NCBI GenBank assembly: GCA_009777685.1
Contig: WRLJ01000151.1
Span: forward strand, 1-5,010
DNA from: Oscillospiraceae bacterium
Lineage (GTDB): Bacteria; Bacillota; Clostridia; Oscillospirales; UBA929
Direction of reading: 5' to 3'
Length of the DNA: 5,010 nucleotides
Part shown: piece after piece, positions 1 to 5,010 of the stretch
Numbering within the stretch: position 1 is the stretch's first letter
Layout of the letters: the number at the start of each line of letters is the position of its first letter
The notes under the pieces: model-generated
Told to the model about the DNA's origin: nothing
The model's database searches: none
The model's input: only the letters and a program-made list of their open reading frames with translations
Position numbers and translations under genes: made by a program

Positions 1-341
1 GTCTGCTGGAGGGCGCGGACGCGACCGTCGTCACCTACGGCGCCGCCGTCAGCACGGCCCTGGAAGCGGCGCGGATTCTTGAGCGGCGCGGTGTGCGGGC
101 CGGTATCGTGAAAATCTGCCGCCTGAAGCCCCTGGACGCGGAGGGGATACGGCTTTTCCTGCGGGGGCGCGTTTATTTGCTGGAGGAAAACGCGGGGATT
201 CTGTGCCGCCACCTCCCCGGCGCGGCCTTGAATACGGGGGATCGCTATGTCCCGCACGGGACCCGGGAGGAGCTGCTGCGCTACTGCGGAATCGACGCGG
301 CGAGCGTCGCGGACCGGATATACGACGACTGTCAGAATTGA
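1..341 (+). CDS. dxs: 1-deoxy-D-xylulose-5-phosphate synthase, C-terminal fragment
   Basis: This is the last 112 residues of a gene that begins before the window; whole codons start at base 3 and the stop is TGA at 339-341. DXS condenses pyruvate and glyceraldehyde 3-phosphate with thiamine diphosphate in the cytoplasm, the first step of the MEP isoprenoid pathway. The piece matches the transketolase C-terminal domain of DXS: VVTYGAAVSTALEAARIL, then a KPLD turn, an EEN motif, and the family-typical ending YVPHGTREELL followed by GIDAASVADRI. The catalytic and thiamine-binding parts lie outside the window. The stretch between EEN and DRYVPHG is about a dozen residues shorter than I expect and lacks the usual glycine-rich GG(F/A)GS segment. 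Position just upstream of nadK, argR and recN supports DXS over another transketolase-like enzyme. The family is quite sure; whether the enzyme is fully normal cannot be judged from the fragment. Confidence 0.82.
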   Translation, partial: LLEGADATVVTYGAAVSTALEAARILERRGVRAGIVKICRLKPLDAEGIRLFLRGRVYLLEENAGILCRHLPGAALNTGDRYVPHGTREELLRYCGIDAASVADRIYDDCQN

Positions 342-373
342 CATGTATCTGACGGAGCGGGGCGTGATCGGCT

Positions 374-388
374 CGCCCGTGACGGGCG
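374..388 (+). other. Small GC-rich hairpin in the dxs-nadK gap
   Basis: CGCCCG (374-379) and CGGGCG (383-388) are perfect reverse complements separated by TGA, giving a 6-bp GC-rich stem with a 3-base loop. No T-run follows directly; the nearest is TTTTT at 406-410, 17 bases after the stem, so this is not a standard intrinsic terminator. It could slow polymerase or protect an RNA end between dxs and nadK, or be chance in GC-rich sequence. Confidence 0.3.
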
Positions 389-419
389 GAGACGGAAATC
401 AGGAATTTTTGATGCTATT

Positions 420-427
420 GAGGAAAG
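420..427 (+). promoter_or_regulatory. Ribosome binding site of nadK
   Basis: GAGGAAAG lies 7 bases before the ATG at 435. This supports the 435 start over the nearby ATG at 430, which is in another frame and stops after two codons. Confidence 0.7.
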
Positions 428-434
428 ACATGCC

Positions 435-1283
435 ATGAAAACAGTGCTTTTGTTTCCCAACGAAAATAAGGACGCCGGCTTGACCGTCACGCGCGCCGCG
501 GTGTCCGTCCTGCGCGGCCTGGGGATGACATGCCTGATCCCCGACGCCCTGGCGGGACTGGACAGCGGCGCGGAAGCGCGGCCTTTGGACGAGGCCCTGG
601 AAAGGGCGGAAATGATCATCAGCGTCGGCGGGGACGGCACGCTGCTGCGCGCGGCGCGGGCCGCGATGAGACGCGGTCTGCCCCTGCTGGGCATCAACGC
701 GGGACGCACGGGTTTTCTGACGGAGCTGGAGCGCGACGAGACGCATCTTCTCAGCCGCGTGGCCGCGGGCGATTATTCGATTGACTGCCGCGCGCTGCTG
801 GAGACCACCTTGATGCGAAAGAGCGAGGAAACCGGGCTTGCGCTTGCCTTGAACGACGTGGTCGTTACGCGCGGCGGATGCGCGCAGGCGATGATGATCG
901 ACCTGCTTGTTGACGGGCGCGTGATGAGCTCATTGCTGGCGGACGGTCTGATCGTGGCCACGCCGACCGGTTCGACCGCGTACAGCATGAGCGCCGGCGG
1001 CCCCGTCGTCGAGCCGGACGCCGATTGCATCGTGGTCACGCCGATCTGCCCGCACGCGCTGTATGCGCACTCCTTTGTACTGTCCGCGCGGCGGGAGCTG
1101 GTTTTGCGCCCCCTGCGTCTGGAGGAAAGACCCGCCTTTGTGACGGTGGACGGCGCGAAACCGGTGGATCTGGAGCCCGGCGACCGGCTTCGTGTCCGCC
1201 GCTCCGCGCGCGTCGTTGAAATCGTGCGCTTGAAGGAACGGCATTTTTACGATGTGATCAGCGATAAACTGAAGGACAGGTGA
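435..1283 (+). CDS. nadK: NAD kinase
   Basis: This cytoplasmic enzyme phosphorylates NAD to NADP using ATP or polyphosphate and is the cell's source of NADP. The 282-residue product has a normal bacterial length. Diagnostic motifs appear in order: GGDGT at residues 65-69 (phosphate-binding, catalytic Asp67), GINAGRTGFL at 86-95, an ND pair at 140-141 where the family has NE or ND, and ADGLIVATPTGSTAYSMSAG at 169-188, the most conserved block of the family. CPHAL followed by FVLSA near residues 205-220 matches the C-terminal beta-sandwich region. The N-terminus is the alpha/beta lobe. The start is supported by GAGGAAAG 7 bases upstream. The stop TGA at 1281-1283 is 3 bases before argR, so the two are very likely cotranscribed and may be translationally coupled. 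In many Clostridia tlyA lies between dxs and nadK; here it is absent. The identification is firm. Confidence 0.96.
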   Translation: MKTVLLFPNENKDAGLTVTRAAVSVLRGLGMTCLIPDALAGLDSGAEARPLDEALERAEMIISVGGDGTLLRAARAAMRRGLPLLGINAGRTGFLTELERDETHLLSRVAAGDYSIDCRALLETTLMRKSEETGLALALNDVVVTRGGCAQAMMIDLLVDGRVMSSLLADGLIVATPTGSTAYSMSAGGPVVEPDADCIVVTPICPHALYAHSFVLSARRELVLRPLRLEERPAFVTVDGAKPVDLEPGDRLRVRRSARVVEIVRLKERHFYDVISDKLKDR

Positions 1284-1286
1284 TGG

Positions 1287-1739
1287 ATGATGAAGGTACA
1301 GCGTCAGCAGAAAATTTTGGAAATTGTGGAGTCTGGCCCTGTCGAGACGCAGGAGGAGTTGGCCGGGCGTCTGGAGGCCTGCGGCTTTTCCTGCACGCAG
1401 GCCACCATATCGCGCGACATCAAGGAGCTGCGCCTGGTCAAGGTTCTCGGGGCCGGCGGCCGGTACCGCTATATGGTGTCCGGCGCGGCGGAGGGCGCGT
1501 TTCTGGAACGCCTGCGCGATATTTTCCGGAAAAGCGTGACAAGCTGTGAGGCCGCGCAGAACATCGTGGTGCTGAAAACCCTGCCGGGGCTGGCTTCGGC
1601 GGCCTGCGCCGCGCTGGATACCATGAATATAGAAGCGCTGGCGGGAACGCTGGCGGGCGACGATACGGCGTTTCTGGTTCTGCGCACCAACGGGGACGCG
1701 GACAAGCTGGTGGAGGAAATTCAGAGGATTCTGAGGTAG
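1287..1739 (+). CDS. argR: Arginine repressor ArgR (AhrC family)
   Basis: ArgR is a hexameric DNA-binding protein that uses arginine as corepressor to control arginine biosynthesis and, in Bacillus, catabolism. The product is 150 residues, the usual family length. Residues 1-65 form the winged helix-turn-helix domain: TQEELAGRLEACGF, then the recognition-helix motif TQATISRDIKELRLVKV at 37-53. Residues 90-150 form the oligomerisation and arginine-binding domain: NIVVLKTLPGLASAACAAL, then GTLAGDDT at 120-127, whose two aspartates (125, 126) correspond to the arginine-contacting pair, and a final helix ending in IQRIL. Two consecutive ATG codons (1287 and 1290) are possible starts; AAGGACAGG at 1272-1280, inside the end of nadK, could serve either. 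No ArgR operator is evident in the short adjacent gaps. Next to recN, as in Bacillus and Clostridia. Identification is firm; the exact start is uncertain by one codon. Confidence 0.96.
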   Translation: MMKVQRQQKILEIVESGPVETQEELAGRLEACGFSCTQATISRDIKELRLVKVLGAGGRYRYMVSGAAEGAFLERLRDIFRKSVTSCEAAQNIVVLKTLPGLASAACAALDTMNIEALAGTLAGDDTAFLVLRTNGDADKLVEEIQRILR

Positions 1740-1768
1740 CTTGCGGCCCACGCCGGAGCCTGTACCGT

Positions 1769-1776
1769 AAAGGGGG
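1769..1776 (+). promoter_or_regulatory. Ribosome binding site of recN
   Basis: AAAGGGGG differs from the ideal AAAGGAGG by one base. It sits 10 bases before the TTG at 1787 and 13 before a second TTG at 1790. It is the main reason for placing the recN start here, because no in-frame ATG or GTG lies between it and the first conserved RecN residues. Confidence 0.65.
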
Positions 1777-1786
1777 TTGTCACGGG

Positions 1787-3460
1787 TTGTTGTCTGTACT
1801 GCGCATCGAAAACATCGCCGTCATTGAAGCGGCGGATATCACCTTTGACGATCGCCTGAACGCCATGACAGGCGAGACGGGCGCGGGTAAATCCATCGTC
1901 ATCGACGCGCTGGGCGCGCTGCTGGGCGCGCGCGCCTCCCGCGAGCTGATCCGGGCGGGCTGTGACAGGGCGCTGGTCAGCGCGGTGTTCTGCGGCGTCC
2001 CGGCCTCCGCCGGACCGGTTTTGCGTGAGCTGGGCGCGGAGCCGCAGGAAGAGCTGCTGGTCAGCCGCGAGCTGTTTCCGGACGGCCGCAATGTCTGCAA
2101 GGTGGCCGGCCGCCTGGTGACGGTCGCCCAGCTGCGGGAATTGGGGCTGTATCTGGCGCAAATCCACGGCCAGCACGACGCGCAGAGCCTGCTGGCCGAC
2201 GAGCGCCACATCGGGTTTCTGGACGCCTTCGCGCGCACCGCCCTGACGGCCTACCGCGCCGCCTATAAGGAATGGACGGGGATTACCCGTGAAATCGGCG
2301 CTCTGCGGATGGATGAGGACGAAAAGGCGCGCCGCGCGGACGCCCTGCAATACCGTTTGGACGAGATTGAAAACGCCGCCCTGATCCCCGGCGAGGAAGG
2401 CGCGCTGCTGGAGCGCCGCAATCGGCTCCGCCACGCGCAGAAAATCACCGGGGCGCTGGACGCCGCCTACGCGGCGCTGTACGGCGACGAGGACCGGCCC
2501 GGGGCGATCGAGCTGCTCGACGGGGCCGCCGGCGCCCTCGCCGGCGCGGAGCGGTACAGCGAGGGCTTGGGCCCCGCCGCGCTCCGCCTGCGGGAAATTG
2601 GTTTTCAGGCGGAGGACGTGACCGAGGAGCTTCGCGCCCTGCGCGGGGAGATGGACGTACTGCCCGGAGAGGCCGAGACCGTGGAAAGCCGCCTGGAGCT
2701 GCTGCATAAACTGAAATCGCGCTTCGGCGCGCCGCCGGACGAGCTGCTGGAAAAAGCCGCCGAATGGCGGCGGGAGCTGGACGGCATTTTGTTTTCCGGC
2801 GAGACCCTGCGGAAGCTGGAGGAACGCCTTGCCGGGGCCGGGAAACGGCTGACGCTGGAGGCGGAAACGCTGACCGCCGCCCGCCAAAAGGCCGCCGCGC
2901 GGATGGAAAAACGGCTGGTGGCGGAGCTGGCGGAGCTGGATATGGCCAAGGTGCGCTTTCGGGTGGAGCTGGGCGCGGCGGAGCCGGGGCCGGACGGCGC
3001 CGACACGGTGCGGTTTTTGCTGTCGGCCAACCCCGGGGAGCCGCTCAAGCCGCTGTCCAAAACGGCGTCCGGCGGTGAGCTGTCGCGGATTATGCTGGCG
3101 ATCAAAAACACCCTTTCCGACGGGGAGGAAGCGGTCACGCTCGTCTTTGACGAGGTCGACGCGGGGGTATCGGGCCGCGCGGCCCAGCGTGTGGCGGAAA
3201 AGCTCCGCAAGGTCGCCGCGCACCGGCAGGTGCTGTGCGTGACCCATCTGCTGCAGATCGCGGCGATGGCGGATACGCATTTCCGCGTCGCGAAGGGGGT
3301 GAGCGGCGATCGCACGATCACGTCGGTGGATCGCTTGGGCTATGAGGAAAGAGTCGAGGAGCTGGCCCGCATCACCGGCGGCAGCCGCATCGCGGAAGCG
3401 ACGCGCGGCGGAGCGGCGGAGCTGCTGACCCAGGCGGAGGCCTGGAAGAAAGAATGGTAA
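1787..3460 (+). CDS. recN: DNA repair protein RecN
   Basis: RecN is an SMC-like ATPase acting early in repair of DNA double-strand breaks, holding or bridging DNA ends. The 557-residue length fits the family. The N-terminal ATPase half begins LRIENIAVIE, with Walker A GETGAGKS at residues 29-36 and the RecN-typical QIHGQHD at 125-131. A charged, heptad-like region rich in Glu, Arg, Leu and Ala at about 155-390 is the coiled-coil arm and includes RLELLHKLKSRFG (302-314). The C-terminal half has the ABC signature SGGELSR (428-434), Walker B TLVFDEVD (451-458), a D-loop-like AGVSGRAAQ and an H-loop THLLQ (486-490). In the H-loop the proline usual in RecN is leucine. The start appears to be TTG at 1787 or 1790, placed by the ribosome binding site and by homology at residue 4 onward. 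No LexA-type operator is seen in the 47 bases upstream, so expression probably comes from the upstream operon. Confidence 0.95.
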   Translation: MLSVLRIENIAVIEAADITFDDRLNAMTGETGAGKSIVIDALGALLGARASRELIRAGCDRALVSAVFCGVPASAGPVLRELGAEPQEELLVSRELFPDGRNVCKVAGRLVTVAQLRELGLYLAQIHGQHDAQSLLADERHIGFLDAFARTALTAYRAAYKEWTGITREIGALRMDEDEKARRADALQYRLDEIENAALIPGEEGALLERRNRLRHAQKITGALDAAYAALYGDEDRPGAIELLDGAAGALAGAERYSEGLGPAALRLREIGFQAEDVTEELRALRGEMDVLPGEAETVESRLELLHKLKSRFGAPPDELLEKAAEWRRELDGILFSGETLRKLEERLAGAGKRLTLEAETLTAARQKAAARMEKRLVAELAELDMAKVRFRVELGAAEPGPDGADTVRFLLSANPGEPLKPLSKTASGGELSRIMLAIKNTLSDGEEAVTLVFDEVDAGVSGRAAQRVAEKLRKVAAHRQVLCVTHLLQIAAMADTHFRVAKGVSGDRTITSVDRLGYEERVEELARITGGSRIAEATRGGAAELLTQAEAWKKEW

Positions 3461-3464
3461 AGGA
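3459..3464 (+). promoter_or_regulatory. Probable ribosome binding site of tyrS
   Basis: AAAGGA overlaps the recN stop TAA (3458-3460) and lies 11 bases before the tyrS ATG, slightly long spacing. Its position suggests that translation of tyrS follows recN on the same messenger. Confidence 0.5.
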
Positions 3465-3475
3465 ATGAAACCGTT

Positions 3476-4690
3476 ATGACAGTTTTTGAGGAATTAACCG
3501 CGCGCGGCCTGGTCGCCCAGACGACGGGGGAGGAGGCCGTGCGCGACATGCTCGACCACGGGAAGGCCGTCTTCTACATCGGCTTTGACCCGACGGCGGA
3601 CAGCCTGACGGTGGGGCACTTTAACCCGCTGATCCTGATGCGCCATTTGCAGCGGGCGGGCAACAAGCCCGTCGCCCTGCTCGGCGGCGGCACGACGATG
3701 ATCGGCGACCCGTCTGACCGGACGGACATGCGCTCGCTGATGGGAAAAGACCTGATCGACGCCAACGCCGGACGGTTTAAGGCGCAGATGTCCCGCTTTA
3801 TCGACTTTTCCGATGGAAAGGCCATCATGGTCAACAACGCGGACTGGCTGCTGGATTTGAACTACGTCGATTTTATCCGCGATATCGGCGTGCATTTTTC
3901 CGTCAACCGGATGCTGACGGCGGAGTGCTACCGCTCGCGGCTGGAAAAGGGCCTGAGCTTTCTGGAGTTCAACTACATGCTGATGCAGAGCTACGACTAT
4001 TTGTACCTGCATGAGAAATACGGCGTCAACCTCCAGTGCGGCGGGGACGATCAGTGGTCGAACATGCTGGGCGGGACGGAGCTGATCCGCCGCAAGCTGG
4101 GGCATGACGCCCACACGCTGACCATCCCGCTGCTGCTGACGCGCGAGGGCCAGAAAATGGGCAAGACGGCCCGGGGCGCGGTTTGGCTCGACCCGGAGAA
4201 AACCAGCGTGTACGACTTTTATCAGTATTTCCGCAACACCGCCGACGACGACGTGATCCCGTACCTCAAACGGCTGACCTTCGTGCCGCTGGAGGAAATC
4301 GCCGAAATGGAGGGCTGGCGCGGCCAGGAGCTGAACGCGGCCAAGGAGCGCCTCGCGCTGGAGCTGACGGCGCTGATTCACGGCGGGGAAGAGGCGCAAA
4401 AGGCCCAGGAGGCGGCCCGGGCGCTCTTTACCGGCGGCGGACGCCTGGACGACGTGCCCACGACCACGCTGGACTTTGCCTCCGAGCTAGGCGTGCTGGA
4501 CGCGCTGGTGCGCTGCGGCCTCGCGGCCTCGAAGGGGGAGGGGAGGCGGCTGGTGGAGCAGGGCGGCCTGGAGCTTGACGGAAAGAAGGTCACCGACGTT
4601 CACGCCGTCATCGCCCGGGAGCAATGCGAAGGAGAAGGGCTGATGATCAAGAAGGGCAAGAAGGTTTACCACAGGCTGAGGGTACAATAG
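3476..4690 (+). CDS. tyrS: Tyrosyl-tRNA synthetase
   Basis: This class I synthetase activates tyrosine with ATP and charges tRNA-Tyr in the cytoplasm. The product is 404 residues, near the usual 400-425. The Rossmann domain starts with YIGFDPTADSLTVGHFNP (34-51), which carries Tyr34, Thr40 and the HIGH-equivalent TVGH (45-48). In Geobacillus numbering, which matches here up to the HIGH region, the first His is replaced by Thr45, while His48 is kept and residue 51 is Pro as in E. coli. The tyrosine pocket YxxxQxxD is Tyr167, Gln171, Asp174, and GGDDQWSN is at 189-196. KMGKT (227-231) is the KMSKS loop, followed by ARGAVWLDP. The C-terminal S4 RNA-binding domain (about 338-404) contains ASKGEGRRLVEQGGLELDGK. 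The gene starts 15 bases after recN, leaving no room for the T-box leader often found before tyrS in Firmicutes. Identification is firm. Confidence 0.96.
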   Translation: MTVFEELTARGLVAQTTGEEAVRDMLDHGKAVFYIGFDPTADSLTVGHFNPLILMRHLQRAGNKPVALLGGGTTMIGDPSDRTDMRSLMGKDLIDANAGRFKAQMSRFIDFSDGKAIMVNNADWLLDLNYVDFIRDIGVHFSVNRMLTAECYRSRLEKGLSFLEFNYMLMQSYDYLYLHEKYGVNLQCGGDDQWSNMLGGTELIRRKLGHDAHTLTIPLLLTREGQKMGKTARGAVWLDPEKTSVYDFYQYFRNTADDDVIPYLKRLTFVPLEEIAEMEGWRGQELNAAKERLALELTALIHGGEEAQKAQEAARALFTGGGRLDDVPTTTLDFASELGVLDALVRCGLAASKGEGRRLVEQGGLELDGKKVTDVHAVIAREQCEGEGLMIKKGKKVYHRLRVQ

Positions 4691-4750
4691 ACGTCCTCGG
4701 AAACCCTGTTTTCATGCAGTGTGTTGTAACATCTAAAACATGACATCCTG

Positions 4751-4784
4751 TGTAGGGACGCCATATATGGCGTCCGCCGTTTCC
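4751..4784 (-). repeat. Repeat unit 1, inverted, 20-base perfect palindrome
   Basis: GGACGCCATA (4756-4765) is followed directly by its exact reverse complement TATGGCGTCC (4766-4775). As RNA, the central ATATAT would form the loop. Read on the - strand, the unit runs GGAAACGGC, palindrome, CTACA, matching the flanks of units 2 and 3. There is no T-run, so it is not a standard terminator. Confidence 0.75.
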
Positions 4785-4798
4785 TCCGACGCGCAAAA

Positions 4799-4835
4799 TG
4801 GGGAAACACGGCGCGATGTGGGCATCGCGCCCTAC
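4799..4835 (+). repeat. Repeat unit 2, 9-bp hairpin
   Basis: TGGGGAAACAC (4799-4809) precedes the stem GGCGCGATG (4810-4818), loop TGGG, and CATCGCGCC (4823-4831); CCCTAC ends at 4835. The stem pairs perfectly. The left flank matches unit 3 at 10 of 11 bases. Confidence 0.75.
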
Positions 4836-4864
4836 GGTGTGTGCGGCCAGGCAAACGCGGTGCG

Positions 4865-4899
4865 TGGGGGAACACGGGCGGCAGATTGCCGCCCCTACA
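4865..4899 (+). repeat. Repeat unit 3, 8-bp hairpin
   Basis: TGGGGGAACAC (4865-4875) precedes the stem GGGCGGCA (4876-4883), loop GAT, and TGCCGCCC (4887-4894); the right flank CCCTACA overlaps the stem end at 4893-4899. It has the same orientation as unit 2, offset by about 63-66 bases, but a different stem sequence. Confidence 0.75.
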
Positions 4900-5010
4900 A
4901 AGAAAACCACCCTAACCAACCCATGCGGAGCAAAACTGTAAACGGTCGTCATGCACCCGGAAGAACGATACACTTGGAATACAACCAAACCAGAAACCGA
5001 GGCCAGGATA

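Larger units (their letters stand above)
4751..4899. repeat. Composite cluster of three small palindromic repeat units
   Basis: Three hairpins occur within 149 bases. Each is flanked on one side by a GGGGAAACAC-like motif and on the other by CCCTAC. The first unit is inverted, so the cluster begins TGTAGGGACG (4751-4760) and ends CGCCCCTACA (4890-4899), imperfect inverted repeats matching at 9 of 10 positions. The linker between units two and three carries a diverged short direct repeat: CGGTGTGTGCGG (4835-4846) and CGGTGCGTGGGG (4858-4869), matching at 10 of 12. No coding capacity or clear target-site duplication is visible. It resembles non-autonomous dispersed palindromic elements that I recall from high-GC Clostridia, but the copy number in this genome cannot be judged from one window. 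Lying directly after tyrS, it could also influence messenger 3' end stability. Confidence 0.7.
4691..5010. other. Intergenic region downstream of tyrS
   Basis: These 320 bases hold no credible gene. The first 60 (4691-4750) are less GC-rich than the genes. They contain only a weak pairing of TGTTTT (4707-4712) with AAAACA (4735-4740) and no GC stem followed by T-run, so no clear intrinsic terminator for tyrS. Bases 4751-4899 are the hairpin repeat cluster described separately. In the last 111 bases (4900-5010) I see no promoter, RNA gene or start of a coding region; the sequence is rich in A and C on the + strand. A 113-codon open frame on the - strand crosses the repeats but looks spurious. 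Confidence 0.6.

Noticed and set aside
338..343. TTGACA at the dxs stop as a -35 promoter box for nadK
   Set aside because: No -10-like hexamer occurs 16-18 bases downstream; the sequence there is GC-rich (GGCGTGATCG).
374..410. Intrinsic terminator between dxs and nadK
   Set aside because: The 6-bp hairpin is separated from the TTTTT run by 17 bases, so it lacks the required geometry.
1721..3280. Long open frame of 519 codons on the - strand opposite recN
   Set aside because: It is antisense to a firmly identified gene, its composition is typical of a high-GC shadow frame (Arg, Gln, Pro rich), and it shows no recognisable domain.
3465..3479. Four-codon frame MKPL ending in ATGA over the tyrS start
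   Set aside because: The AAAGGA motif is adjacent to this ATG rather than properly spaced, and such a short frame is expected by chance.
3494..4399. Open frame of 301 codons on the - strand opposite tyrS
   Set aside because: It is a shadow of tyrS in GC-rich sequence, without recognisable motifs.
4756..4775. 20-base palindrome as the tyrS terminator
   Set aside because: It has no T-run and lies 65 bases past the stop; it belongs with the other two repeat units.
4751..4899. CRISPR array
   Set aside because: Only three units are present, one inverted, with variable palindromic cores and no uniform repeat or spacer length; no cas genes are nearby.
4647..4988. Open frame of 113 codons on the - strand across the repeat cluster
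   Set aside because: It overlaps the 3' end of tyrS, reads through all three palindromic repeats, resembles no protein family I know, and has no good ribosome binding site. It is most likely a by-product of the repeats.

Overview
The window holds one end of a housekeeping gene cluster with all genes on the + strand, followed by about 320 bases without a credible gene. Every complete gene belongs to a well-known family. The order dxs - nadK - argR - recN is a familiar Firmicutes arrangement, seen in Clostridia and, with variations, in Bacillus. GC-rich codons throughout suggest a high-GC member of the Clostridia, possibly Oscillospiraceae-like. That placement comes from gene order, the TyrRS and ArgR sequence style, and repeats that resemble ones I recall from such genomes. 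No database was searched.

Layout. Positions 1-341 encode the C-terminal end of 1-deoxy-D-xylulose-5-phosphate synthase. A 93-base gap follows; it has a small hairpin and the nadK ribosome binding site. nadK (435-1283, NAD kinase) is followed after 3 bases by argR (1287-1739, arginine repressor). A 47-base gap with a strong Shine-Dalgarno leads to recN (1787-3460, SMC-like DNA repair ATPase), which appears to start at TTG. tyrS (3476-4690, tyrosyl-tRNA synthetase) starts 15 bases after the recN stop. The same strand, short spacers and lack of a visible terminator or promoter between genes make a single transcription unit plausible. The products serve different processes: isoprenoid precursors, NADP supply, arginine-responsive regulation, double-strand break repair and tRNA charging. 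They are neighbours by conserved order rather than steps of one pathway.

The 3' part (4691-5010) contains the most unusual structure. Three hairpin units lie within 149 bases, one inverted relative to the other two. They share flanking motifs (GGGGAAACAC-like on one side, CCCTAC on the other), but each has a different, perfectly paired stem. The outer ends form imperfect inverted repeats beginning TGTAGGG. This looks like a composite of small dispersed palindromic elements.

Other points worth a look are a TyrRS HIGH motif lacking its first histidine (TVGH), a RecN H-loop reading THLLQ rather than THLPQ, a shortened DXS C-terminus, the absence of tlyA between dxs and nadK, and tyrS where spoIVB/spo0A often follow recN. 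I found no convincing evidence of a new multi-gene system; this is mostly an ordinary core-gene region.
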